Part shown: positions 25,405 to 33,604 of the stretch, piece after piece
How positions within the stretch are numbered: position 1 is the first letter of the stretch
Layout: every line of letters starts with the position of its first letter
DNA from: Bacteroidota bacterium
GTDB taxonomy: Bacteria; Bacteroidota; JABWAT01
Direction of reading: 5' to 3'
Length of the DNA: 55,347 bases
Assembly: GCA_017303995.1 (NCBI GenBank)
Contig: JAFLBE010000027.1
Location: 1-55,347 of the forward strand
Translations under genes and position numbers: made by a program
The notes under the pieces: generated by a model
Databases searched by the model: none
What the model saw: the letters and a program-made list of their open reading frames with translations, nothing else
What the model was told of the DNA's origin: nothing

Positions 25405-27471
25405 TTACTTTCGTTTTCTTTTCTTTACTTCTTTTGGTATTACTGTTAATGGCAGACTATTCAATACCTTAACAGTTTCCATTTTATCCCCGATTTCCAG
25501 TTGTTGAACGACTGTCATACCTGATACTACTTTCGCCCAGATTGTATACCGGCCATCGAGATGTGGTGTTGCTGAGTGAACAATGAAAAATTGACTTCCT
25601 TCAGTATCTTTTCCAGCAGAAGCCATTCCCACCATCCCTTCCTGAGCATATTTAACAGTTGAAAATTCTGACCGCATAGAAAGCCCTGGTCCGCCCCAAC
25701 CGTCACCTCTTGGGTCACCACCCTGAATCACAAAATTGGGAACCAGCCGGTGGAAAAATAATCCATCAAAATACCCTTCCTTCGCAAATTCAACCATTCT
25801 GAGGCAGGTTAAAGGGGCTTCTTTTGGTAATAATTCCAAAATCACGATTCCCTTGTTGGTTTTGATTTCAAGCCATTTTCCATTCCATACAGATTCCAGC
25901 TCAGACAAATCAGGTAAATCGGGTTTTTCTGTATCAACAAGCGGTCTGACGGTAAAAGAAACACCAGAACGTTGACCGATCCATTGAATGGCAAGTGAAG
26001 AAATTGCCTTTTCTGTTGAGCCAGACAAAGCGCCAAAGACAGAATCAATTTCAGTTCCGGCAATAGGCCCGAGTGTATTGATAACAGATTGAATAGCCTC
26101 AACATCATTTATTGGATCGAGTCCTTTAAGTATGTTCACCAAATCTTTCTCAAATCCTGGATATTGGAATCGTTTTTCGGCCAAAGCTTCACCGGCAATA
26201 GAAATCAAGGCCATATCCTTTGATTCAAGAAAAAGGGTGATGTCTGGTTTAACGTTTACTGCCGGCAAAGAAAGCGTTCTGCTGAGCGTCATGAGTCCTG
26301 TTGCTGCAAGCGTTTTTACCGGAACGGATTCATCAGAAAGAAGAGTCCTCAAATTTGTAAAGGCAGCAGGATTCCCGGTTTCTGCAAGAATGGATGATTG
26401 ATATGCCCGCAGGACCGGATTTGGGTGACTTCCGAGCTGTTGAAGCAAGCTTTCATAAAAGGGCAGCCCGGCTTTTGCTGATAAAATCATCCAGTCAATA
26501 TCAGTTTTAGATAACGGATTTGAAACTGCAAAAAGACGGGCGCCCAATACTGTTGTTAAATACTCAAATTCAGGTGTGTTTTTTTCTGGAATAAGTGGCA
26601 ACAGTGAAAGTTGAGCGGCCATTTGAACCATCGGGATTGGATCTGACATGGCTGAAGAAAGAACAGAAATTTGCCTGAAGGTATTTGTTGATTTAATCCG
26701 ACCGGCAGAACGGACTAAGTTTGAACGAACTTCAGGTGATGGTTCTTTGGAAAGCCACGAACCAATCGAACTGATTATTGCAGTATCCTGAGCACTTCCC
26801 AATAGGGATGCCCACCCCATTCTGACCTGTGCTGATGGAGAAGTCGATAATCTTGAATGTTGTGAGGCAACTGATGAAAACCAATTTTCCGGTTTCTTAA
26901 ATCGGTTTAGTGCATAGGTAGCCAGAGAAAGAACTTTAACATCTTCAGAGTTGAGCAATTTTTCACCACTCGCAAGAATTTTTTCTGAAACCAGTGGTCG
27001 GATGGATAAACGGGTAATAAATTCTGCTGCTGCAAGTTGATCGTTACGGGAAAGGAGGGCATCCAGCAGAATTTCAGCCTCACCCAGGGACGCCAGTTTC
27101 CCGGCAGCCCGGGCAAACTCCTGTTTTGCTGCCTGATCAGTTTCAGTTAATACCCGATTCTTAACAATTGGAAAAACGGTTGTATTACCAGACTGACTCA
27201 GAGCAAATCCTGCAGCACGTCTCACGGCTGGATTTGGGTGGTCGAGGATTTCAAGAATATACGATGTTGCTTCAGGATCCTGAACTGATCCAAGCGCCAA
27301 AAGAGCCCTCTCGGCAACTTCAGAGTTATTTGATTTAAGATAGGGTGCAAACGAGGCCGGTTTTGCACGCAAATCCTGCAACCGGATAATAGTTTTAACT
27401 GCCTTGGATTGTGCAAAAACAAGAATGGGAGCAAAGGACAGGAAAAAAACCAGAACGAATTTCAACTTCAT
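25405..27471 (-). CDS. Secreted HEAT-repeat cyclophilin-type peptidylprolyl isomerase
   Basis: A 688-residue exported protein: signal peptide (1-20, FAQ), about 500 residues of HEAT-like helical repeats (e.g. EVAERALLALGSVQDPEATS, NPAVRRAAGFALSQSG, PVKTLAATGLMTL) and a C-terminal cyclophilin domain (about 530-675) with FDGLFFHRLVPNFVIQGGDP, GMASAGKDTEGSQFFIVHS and LDGRYTIWAKVVSGMTVV. The active-site Arg of the FHRLVPNF motif and the QFF segment are present, so isomerase activity is plausible. HEAT-cyclophilin fusions occur in Bacteroidota and relatives, where they probably act as periplasmic chaperones; the client is unknown. Transcribed alone, convergent with the jelly-roll gene. Confidence 0.92.
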   Translation of the reverse strand: MKLKFVLVFFLSFAPILVFAQSKAVKTIIRLQDLRAKPASFAPYLKSNNSEVAERALLALGSVQDPEATSYILEILDHPNPAVRRAAGFALSQSGNTTVFPIVKNRVLTETDQAAKQEFARAAGKLASLGEAEILLDALLSRNDQLAAAEFITRLSIRPLVSEKILASGEKLLNSEDVKVLSLATYALNRFKKPENWFSSVASQHSRLSTSPSAQVRMGWASLLGSAQDTAIISSIGSWLSKEPSPEVRSNLVRSAGRIKSTNTFRQISVLSSAMSDPIPMVQMAAQLSLLPLIPEKNTPEFEYLTTVLGARLFAVSNPLSKTDIDWMILSAKAGLPFYESLLQQLGSHPNPVLRAYQSSILAETGNPAAFTNLRTLLSDESVPVKTLAATGLMTLSRTLSLPAVNVKPDITLFLESKDMALISIAGEALAEKRFQYPGFEKDLVNILKGLDPINDVEAIQSVINTLGPIAGTEIDSVFGALSGSTEKAISSLAIQWIGQRSGVSFTVRPLVDTEKPDLPDLSELESVWNGKWLEIKTNKGIVILELLPKEAPLTCLRMVEFAKEGYFDGLFFHRLVPNFVIQGGDPRGDGWGGPGLSMRSEFSTVKYAQEGMVGMASAGKDTEGSQFFIVHSATPHLDGRYTIWAKVVSGMTVVQQLEIGDKMETVKVLNSLPLTVIPKEVKKRKRK

Positions 27472-27583
27472 AATCAGAAACCTTTTATTTACTTACAAAT
27501 TAAGGTGGAAGCAGTTAACAGTCAATTTGATCTGATTTTTACGCCGAAATTCAAAAAATAATCATTTCAATAAAAAAAGTGAT

Positions 27584-27591
27584 TAAATTTG
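27584..27591 (+). promoter_or_regulatory. Possible Bacteroidota-type -7 promoter element
   Basis: TAAATTTG fits the TAnnTTTG consensus used by the primary sigma factor of Bacteroidota. It lies 25 bases before the ATG of the symporter gene. No clear -33 TTTG box is present, so this is weak support. Confidence 0.3.
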
Positions 27592-27616
27592 TACTTTCCA
27601 AAATCCGGAGCTTCCT

Positions 27617-29212
27617 ATGTCATCCAGTATTGATTTCCTGATCATTGGCGTATATATCGCCCTTGTTTTATTCATCGGGGTTTGGGTTTCCCGTAAAGAA
27701 AGAAACTCAACCGATTATTTTCTTGCCGGCCGCGATGTAGCCTGGTGGGCAATCGGAGCCTCACTATTTGCTGCCAACATTTCTTCTGAACACTTTATCG
27801 GACTTGCTGGTGCAGGTGCTTCCGGTGGACTTGCCGTCGGGCACTTTGAATGGCTTGCCAGCTTGATTCTTCTGCTTCTTGCCTGGGTTTTTGTTCCTTT
27901 TTATCTCAGTTCCAAAGTCTTCACCGTTCCCGAATTTCTCGAAAAACGCTTTGATCCCCGATCCAGAAAATATCTGGCAACCGTTTCAGTTATTGCTTAC
28001 GTAATGACAAAAATTTCAGTAACGTTGTATGCAGGTGGCGTGGTTCTGAATTCTGTTTTTGGCTGGGATATGATGACATCGGCTTTGATTCTGGTTATCA
28101 TTACCGGGATTTACACCGTTATCGGCGGATTGAAAGCCGTTATTTATACTGATGTGATTCAATCTGCTGTTCTGATACTTGGTGCGCTGTTACTGACGAT
28201 TCTGGGATTTGACCGAGTTGGGGGTTGGGATAATATGGTTGCAAAGTTGGATCCATCCTATCTCGATATGTGGAAGTCATCAGATGACCCGGCTTATCCT
28301 TGGACTGGAATTCTTTTTGGTGCACCGATTCTTGGAATCTGGTACTGGTGTACTGATCAGTTTATTGTGCAACGGGTGTTAAGTGCTAAAAATATTCCGA
28401 ACGCACAACGGGGAGCAATCTTTGCCGGATTTTTAAAACTCCTTCCGGTTTTTATTCTGGTTCTTCCCGGATTGATTGCCAAAGCATTGAACCCCGCAAT
28501 AAAAGGGGATGAAGCTTATCCATGGCTGGTGCAGGAAATTCTGCCTACCGGTGTTCGTGGAATTGTAATGGCTTCGTTGCTTGCTGCTTTAATGTCATCA
28601 CTTGCCAGTTGTTTCAATTCGGCTTCAACCTTGTTCACCATTGATTATTACAAGAAAATCCGCCCGGATGCGTCTGAATCCAAACTTATTATGGTTGGAA
28701 GGCTTTCAACAGTAGCACTGGTGATCATCGGTATTCTCTGGGTTCCGCTGATTCCTTACATTTCAAGTCAGGTCTGGATTTATCTGCAAAGTGTTCAGGC
28801 GTATATTTCACCTCCAATTGCAGCCGTCTTTTTGATGGGAATTTTTTGGCCAAGAATGAATGCAAACGGTGCAATTGCCGGTTTGTTTACAGGGCTGGTT
28901 ATCGGATTTACCCGTTTATTCGGTGAGTTGTATGTCAAATCTCAGGGTGCAGACTGGGGACCGATGCATTGGTTCATTGATATGAACTTCCTGCATTTTG
29001 CAACCTTCCTGTTTGTGATCTCGCTGATCATTCAGGCTGTGGTGTCACTTGCAACTGCAGCACCTGATCCACAGGTCGTTGCCCTGCTTACCTGGAAAGG
29101 TCGGTCAAGGGTTATTCATGATCTGACGACGGGATTGTACGAAAGAACCAATATTATCCTTTCTGTTCTTCTCGTAGCATTGGTTCTGGCCGGATGGATT
29201 TATTTTAGCTAG
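27617..29212 (+). CDS. SLC5-family sodium/solute symporter
   Basis: A 531-residue integral membrane protein of the sodium:solute symporter (SSS/SLC5) family with about 13-14 helices. Characteristic stretches are STDYFLAGRDVAWWAIGASL (about 31-50), SSEHFIGLAGAGASGG (about 56-71), VFTVPEFLEKRFDPRSRKYL, YTVIGGLKAVIYTDVIQS and LMSSLASCFNSASTLFTIDYY (about 323-343), all near-identical in arrangement to vSGLT-type sugar/Na+ symporters. The sequence suggests a sugar or myo-inositol-type substrate, but this cannot be fixed from sequence alone. Transcribed alone; its stop is 4 bases before a composite repeat. Confidence 0.93.
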   Translation: MSSSIDFLIIGVYIALVLFIGVWVSRKERNSTDYFLAGRDVAWWAIGASLFAANISSEHFIGLAGAGASGGLAVGHFEWLASLILLLLAWVFVPFYLSSKVFTVPEFLEKRFDPRSRKYLATVSVIAYVMTKISVTLYAGGVVLNSVFGWDMMTSALILVIITGIYTVIGGLKAVIYTDVIQSAVLILGALLLTILGFDRVGGWDNMVAKLDPSYLDMWKSSDDPAYPWTGILFGAPILGIWYWCTDQFIVQRVLSAKNIPNAQRGAIFAGFLKLLPVFILVLPGLIAKALNPAIKGDEAYPWLVQEILPTGVRGIVMASLLAALMSSLASCFNSASTLFTIDYYKKIRPDASESKLIMVGRLSTVALVIIGILWVPLIPYISSQVWIYLQSVQAYISPPIAAVFLMGIFWPRMNANGAIAGLFTGLVIGFTRLFGELYVKSQGADWGPMHWFIDMNFLHFATFLFVISLIIQAVVSLATAAPDPQVVALLTWKGRSRVIHDLTTGLYERTNIILSVLLVALVLAGWIYFS

Positions 29213-29216
29213 AAAA

Positions 29217-29517
29217 TTAAGCTGTTGGCTATTAGCTGTTAGGTAAAAGGTATTTTGATTTAAACTCCCCTCCTTTTCTAAAGGAGGGGAAATCCCGTCC
29301 CGTTTGCGGGATCGGGATGGGGTGGTTTGGTAATTCCCAGAAGATTTAAGAAATAAAACCAACCCCGCTTGTGTTTTGTGCAACCGGGCAAGTTCTCAGA
29401 AGTAACGGGGCACGGCGTTCCTCGATAATATTTTTCACTTTGCGAAAAATCACTCGGGATGACACCCAAAGAATCCGGTTTTCCCTAACAGCTAAAAGCT
29501 ATTAGCTAACAGCTTAA
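29217..29517. repeat. Composite element bounded by inverted heptad arrays
   Basis: Left arm 29217-29243 (TTAAGCTG TTGGCTA TTAGCTG TTAGG) and right arm 29484-29517 (CCTAACAGC ... GCTTAA) are inverted copies; the right arm has one extra 7-base unit. Inside are the CCCCTCC...GGGGTGGTTT repeat with an inserted hairpin (29264-29328) and the CTCGATAA-hairpin-ACTCGGGATGACA repeat (29421-29464). The element fills the whole gap between convergent genes. Confidence 0.8.
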
Positions 29518-29522
29518 AACGC

Positions 29523-30512
29523 CTATTCGGTCAATGATTTTACATTTGCCTCAATCTGGGCAATGATTTCCTGTGCAATTTCCAACGCTTTCAATCCGTC
29601 TTCACCGGACACAGGTGGAATTGTCTGGTTTTTCACCGATTTAAGGAAAAGTGAAATCTCATATTCGAGGGCATTAACTTCCCTGACTTCCGGTTGCTCA
29701 TAAACAATATTTTTGCTCACCGGACCTACATCAATCTGACCCAGCATTAAGGCTGGAGTCGTTTCTTCCTCATCAGGATCCGCAATACGGAAAACGTCAC
29801 AGCTTCCTGCTGAAAAATCCACCGAGAGATAGGCGTTTTTCTGGAAAATCCTCATTTTTCTCATGGGATGTTGGGAAATCCGGGATGCCGTCACATTCGC
29901 AACACAGCCATTTTCAAACTGAATCCGCGCATTGGCGATATCAATTGTTCCCGATATAATCCCAACACCATTGGCATCAACCCGAACGACAGGTGATTTC
30001 ACCAGATGAAGAATGATATCGATGTCGTGAATCATCAGGTCGAGTACTACCGCCACATCTGCACCCCGTAACTTGAACTGGGCAAGACGGTGAGATTCAA
30101 TAAACATGGGTTGGATGTTATACTTTTCGATGGATAGGATAGCCGGATTAAACCGTTCGATGTGGCCGACTTGAATGTTGACCTTTTTCGATTTGGCAAG
30201 GGCAATCAGTTCTTTTGCCTGATCGGCGGTGGTGGTAATTGGTTTTTCAATGAATACATGTACACCAGCCAGAATAGCCTGTTTCGCTACTTCAAAATGG
30301 TAAGGCGTAGAAGTTACAATACTGACAGCTTCAACTGATTTGAAAGCTTCATCCAGTGAAGAAAAGGCCTTGATTCCATATTCTTCTGCTACCGCTATGG
30401 CTGCATCCGAATTCACATCAAAAACACCGGTAAATTCAGAATCCGGAATTCTCGAATACATTTTGGCGTGAAGTTTACCCAGATGACCAACACCGATTAC
30501 AGCAGTTTTCAT
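29523..30512 (-). CDS. Gfo/Idh/MocA-family NAD(P)-dependent oxidoreductase
   Basis: A 329-residue oxidoreductase. The N-terminal Rossmann motif is AVIGVGHLGKLHAKMY (about 4-19), the hallmark EKPITTTADQAKEL follows at about 95-108, and VGHIERFNPA at about 123-132. The C-terminal domain has VVLDLMIHDIDIILHLV (about 157-173), the site of the catalytic-type Asp/His pair (HDID). GnnA-type UDP-GlcNAc 3-dehydrogenases of lipid A synthesis have a similar GHxERFNP motif, and the gene lies on the same strand behind waaA, so a role in lipopolysaccharide sugar synthesis is possible. No aminotransferase partner (GnnB) is present here, and that assignment stays tentative. Confidence 0.9.
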   Translation of the reverse strand: MKTAVIGVGHLGKLHAKMYSRIPDSEFTGVFDVNSDAAIAVAEEYGIKAFSSLDEAFKSVEAVSIVTSTPYHFEVAKQAILAGVHVFIEKPITTTADQAKELIALAKSKKVNIQVGHIERFNPAILSIEKYNIQPMFIESHRLAQFKLRGADVAVVLDLMIHDIDIILHLVKSPVVRVDANGVGIISGTIDIANARIQFENGCVANVTASRISQHPMRKMRIFQKNAYLSVDFSAGSCDVFRIADPDEEETTPALMLGQIDVGPVSKNIVYEQPEVREVNALEYEISLFLKSVKNQTIPPVSGEDGLKALEIAQEIIAQIEANVKSLTE

Positions 30513-30563
30513 GGATTTTTCCTGATTTTATTTTGAAGAAATGTCTTGTGTCCCAGTATTTTC

Positions 30564-30630
30564 CCGTAACCCCCCGAAAGCGTTCGGGGCAGGCTGTAAC
30601 CCGTAACCCGTAATCCGTGACCTGTAACCC
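30564..30630. repeat. Heptad array interrupted by a 23-bp palindromic insert
   Basis: CCGTAAC (30564-30570) is followed by a 23-base insert (30571-30593, CCCCCGAAAGCGTTCGGGGC then AGG) and then CTGTAAC CCGTAAC CCGTAAT CCGTGAC CTGTAAC CC (30594-30630). The insert lies exactly between two heptads and is the reverse complement of 11876-11898 with one internal difference. Confidence 0.85.
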
Positions 30631-30633
30631 TCC

Positions 30634-31899
30634 TCATCCAACAATCAAAGTCACAATTCCCGATGTTACCCCTTCATACCTGAACACAAAGTCACGGGTT
30701 AATTTTCCTGTTTTCAAACGGTTTTTTTCGTTGAGAACCACAGAACTCAGCCAGACTTCAGCATCAGCTTCTGACTGGATTACCGTTGTGATATTTTCAG
30801 ACTGCATATCCATAGCCTCCGGACTTCTGAAGTATTTCGGTCCGTGCGCCACAGGAATTCCATATACTGCAGGTTCAAGGATGTTATGAATGCTGGCACC
30901 AAATCCGCCGCCAACGTAGGCTGCAGAGCAGGCCTGGTAAATTTTGATGAGTTTGCCCATGGCATTTACCCATAAAACATCAAAAGGCTCTCCGGTCCAG
31001 TCACTGAATTTCGAAACTTTCAAACCTGCGAAAACCGATTGAATCCGGGTAAAGGCTTCATCATGGATTTCATGAGGAACAATAATCAGTCTGAGTTCAG
31101 GGTGAGACGATCTCAACTTAAGAAAAGCCGGGAAAATCCGTTTTTCATCTTCTTCCCACGATGAGCCAATCACGACCGTTGTTCTGGTTGGATCGGTAAG
31201 TTTGGTGACCAGTTCATCACTGTCTTTTGATCTTTTGATCACCTGATCAAACCGGGTATCACCCATGGTTTTAATGTACGGATGAAAAGGAACAATGGCC
31301 TTGTATCTGGTGGTATGAATTTCACTGACGGTAAGAATTTTCTGATAGGATGAAAAGATCGGATGAAAGAACCACCGTGCCCATCCTTTTCCGTACGGGG
31401 CGTTGGGTTTCAGGCTTCCGTTGATCATAAACAAGGGAACATTAAATGACTTGGCCAGCAGAATCAGATTTGGCCAGAATTCGTACCGGATTATTATCCC
31501 CACATCCGGCTTAAGTGCGGAATAAAAAGCAACAACACTCCATGGTGTATCCAGCGGAATATATTGGACTAAATCGACGTCAGGATATTTTTTCCGTGCT
31601 TCATAACCAGACGGACTCATAAAAGTTGCCAGAATTTTCACAGATGGATTTCTGGACTTCAGTTCGGTAATCAGAGGTCGTGCCTGTTCAAATTCACCCA
31701 TCGAAGCTGAATGAATCCAGATCAGTTTTTCACCGGATTTCACTTTTGCCCGGAGTGCAATCAGGTCACTCAGTAAGCGAAGTCTGACTGGAATTGATTG
31801 ACGGAACTTGGCATCAAAAAGAAAAAGGAGCAAAATCGCAGGAATGACCAGCACAATCAGGAAAAGATTATAAATAATTAGGACCAGCCACCTGCTCAT
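30634..31899 (-). CDS. waaA: 3-deoxy-D-manno-octulosonic acid (Kdo) transferase
   Basis: A 421-residue GT-B glycosyltransferase that transfers Kdo from CMP-Kdo to lipid A precursor on the inner face of the membrane. An N-terminal membrane anchor (about 5-27) is followed by WIHSASMGEFEQARPLI (about 60-76), whose SMGE carries the catalytic glutamate, then LATFMSPSGYEARKK, IIIRYEFWPNLI (about 138-149), GDTRFDQV, and the C-terminal VIGSSWEEDE and GGFGASIHNILEPAVYGIPV motifs. Length and motif order match WaaA/KdtA. Its start overlaps the GT9 gene by 4 bases. Confidence 0.96.
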   Translation of the reverse strand: MSRWLVLIIYNLFLIVLVIPAILLLFLFDAKFRQSIPVRLRLLSDLIALRAKVKSGEKLIWIHSASMGEFEQARPLITELKSRNPSVKILATFMSPSGYEARKKYPDVDLVQYIPLDTPWSVVAFYSALKPDVGIIIRYEFWPNLILLAKSFNVPLFMINGSLKPNAPYGKGWARWFFHPIFSSYQKILTVSEIHTTRYKAIVPFHPYIKTMGDTRFDQVIKRSKDSDELVTKLTDPTRTTVVIGSSWEEDEKRIFPAFLKLRSSHPELRLIIVPHEIHDEAFTRIQSVFAGLKVSKFSDWTGEPFDVLWVNAMGKLIKIYQACSAAYVGGGFGASIHNILEPAVYGIPVAHGPKYFRSPEAMDMQSENITTVIQSEADAEVWLSSVVLNEKNRLKTGKLTRDFVFRYEGVTSGIVTLIVG

Positions 31900-32939
31900 T
31901 TTAACTCCGACGAGGAAAGTAAAAACTGGTAAATCACCGGAAACCAGAGTTCTGGCTGCAGATTGTTCATGCAGTTAAAATGCTGAAGCGGACAGGAATC
32001 CCTGCCGATATGGGAACACGGCCGGCAAGTGAGCGTTTTATCTTCAACAATAAGCGCCGGTGAACGGAATGGTGCAAAACCGAGAGCAGGAGTAGTCGAA
32101 CCAAAGAAGGCAACTACCGGAATTTGCATAGCAGTTGCAACGTGCATCAAAAAGGAATCGTTTGAAAATCCGGCCGTGCAAAGCCTGATAATTTCCGCAG
32201 ATTCCAGCAAAGAAAATCCACCGGCTGCATTCCAGACCCGTTGATTATCGGGGAAAGATTTTTTGATTTGATTGGCTGTATCCAGTTCGTCAGGTCCGCC
32301 AAGAAGGATAAACCGTGCTGAAGGCTGCATTTCTGCCAGCATATTCATGATGTCAATAAAAAAAGAAACCGGATATCTTTTGGTTGCATGTTTTGCTCCG
32401 GCGGCAATGAAATAAATGGGTGATTTTTCAGATCCACGCCATTGAAGGAATCGTTTTTCAGTATCGATCTCAATGGTTTTGGGAATGATAAGCGACAAAC
32501 CAGCGCCAGAATCGGGAACCTGAAAGTCTTTCAGCGTCTGAAGATATCGCTCAGGTACAGGTCCTGGATTAAAAGGACGTTTAAACTTGATATAAAGCCA
32601 TCGTTTAAACCGGTGTTTTGGAAAGGAAACAGACTTCTTTCCAAGTTTCCGAAACGGCAGACTTCTGAAATTTCCCTGCCAGTCGGCAACCAAATCAAAA
32701 TTTTCTTTTTTAAGGTCTGATTTTAACCGGTCAAGTTCATCTTTGCCCGTTGGATATTGCCAGATCTTGCTTACTGCCGGATGGAACTGAATGAGTGGAA
32801 TGGTCGGTTTTTTGGTGAGAAAGTGAATTTCGCAGTCCGGCCAGAACTGATGAATGGAACTCAGTGCAGACGAGGTGAGTAAAACATCGCCAAGAGAAGA
32901 AAGTCTGATGATCAGTATTTTCCGGGGAGTTTCGTTCAT
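31896..32939 (-). CDS. GT9-family glycosyltransferase (heptosyltransferase-like)
   Basis: A 347-residue glycosyltransferase family 9 protein, like WaaF/WaaC. The N-terminal IIRLSSLGDVLLTSSALSSI (about 10-29) is the classic GT9 opening. FIAAGAKHATKRYP (about 174-187) and ILLGGPDELDTANQI (about 214-228) frame the nucleotide-sugar site, and FSNDSFLMHVATAMQIPVVA followed by FFGSTTPALGF and the CRPCSHIG cysteine segment complete the family pattern. It probably adds a heptose or other core sugar to Kdo-lipid A; the exact sugar cannot be read from sequence. Overlaps waaA by 4 bases (ATGA). Confidence 0.92.
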   Translation of the reverse strand: MNETPRKILIIRLSSLGDVLLTSSALSSIHQFWPDCEIHFLTKKPTIPLIQFHPAVSKIWQYPTGKDELDRLKSDLKKENFDLVADWQGNFRSLPFRKLGKKSVSFPKHRFKRWLYIKFKRPFNPGPVPERYLQTLKDFQVPDSGAGLSLIIPKTIEIDTEKRFLQWRGSEKSPIYFIAAGAKHATKRYPVSFFIDIMNMLAEMQPSARFILLGGPDELDTANQIKKSFPDNQRVWNAAGGFSLLESAEIIRLCTAGFSNDSFLMHVATAMQIPVVAFFGSTTPALGFAPFRSPALIVEDKTLTCRPCSHIGRDSCPLQHFNCMNNLQPELWFPVIYQFLLSSSELK

Positions 32940-33096
32940 GCGATTTGCTTGCAGATTGCCCTTTTGAGTGCGGACTTAGGTTTGAATTGTGAGTGTAAAC
33001 CCGTAATTTTACAAAATATCTGATTTTTCGCGGATTAAACCAAAATCCGGTCCTAAAGTTAACTTTAATCTCTTCATTTTTCAGGAAAGGTGAGCC

Positions 33097-33594
33097 ATGG
33101 CAGCATCCAACTCTTTCGATATCGTTTCAATTCTGGACTTTATGGAAATGGATAACGCCGTCAACCAGACGGAAAAGGAAATTCAAACCCGGTATGATTT
33201 TAAAGGATCAAAAACAGAAATTATTCTGAATAAAAAAGATAAGAAGCTGACCATTCACTCTGATGATGAATACAAATTGACTGCTGTTGTTGATATCCTT
33301 CAGAATAAAATGATCAAAAGAGGAATCTCGATTAAATGCCTGGTTGCCGGGAAAATTGAGCAGGCCACACTCGGAACAGCACGTCAAACTTTTACTCTGA
33401 TCTCTGGACTTGACAAAGAACAAGCCAAAGAAGTTACCAAAGTAATCAAAGATTCCGGAGTTAAAGTTCAGGCACAGATCAATGAAGACCTGGTAAGAGT
33501 TACGGGTAAAAACCGGGATGATCTTCAGGATATAATTAAACTGCTCAAGGAGAAAGAACTTTCTTTCCCATTGCAGTTTGTCAATTACCGGTAA
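33097..33594 (+). CDS. yajQ: YajQ-family nucleotide-binding protein
   Basis: A 165-residue YajQ (UPF0234) protein. The family start [20 protein letters not shown] (about 7-26) is followed by [14 protein letters not shown] (about 32-45), LAGKIE-type segment [17 protein letters not shown] and the closing [20 protein letters not shown] with PLQFVNYR. Some members bind cyclic di-GMP and others act with transcription or folding partners; the ligand here is inferred. ATG 33097 has AGGAAAGGTG in front. The next gene starts 10 bases after its stop. Confidence 0.95.
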   Translation: MAASNSFDIVSILDFMEMDNAVNQTEKEIQTRYDFKGSKTEIILNKKDKKLTIHSDDEYKLTAVVDILQNKMIKRGISIKCLVAGKIEQATLGTARQTFTLISGLDKEQAKEVTKVIKDSGVKVQAQINEDLVRVTGKNRDDLQDIIKLLKEKELSFPLQFVNYR

Positions 33595-33604
33595 GGACAG
33601 GCGA

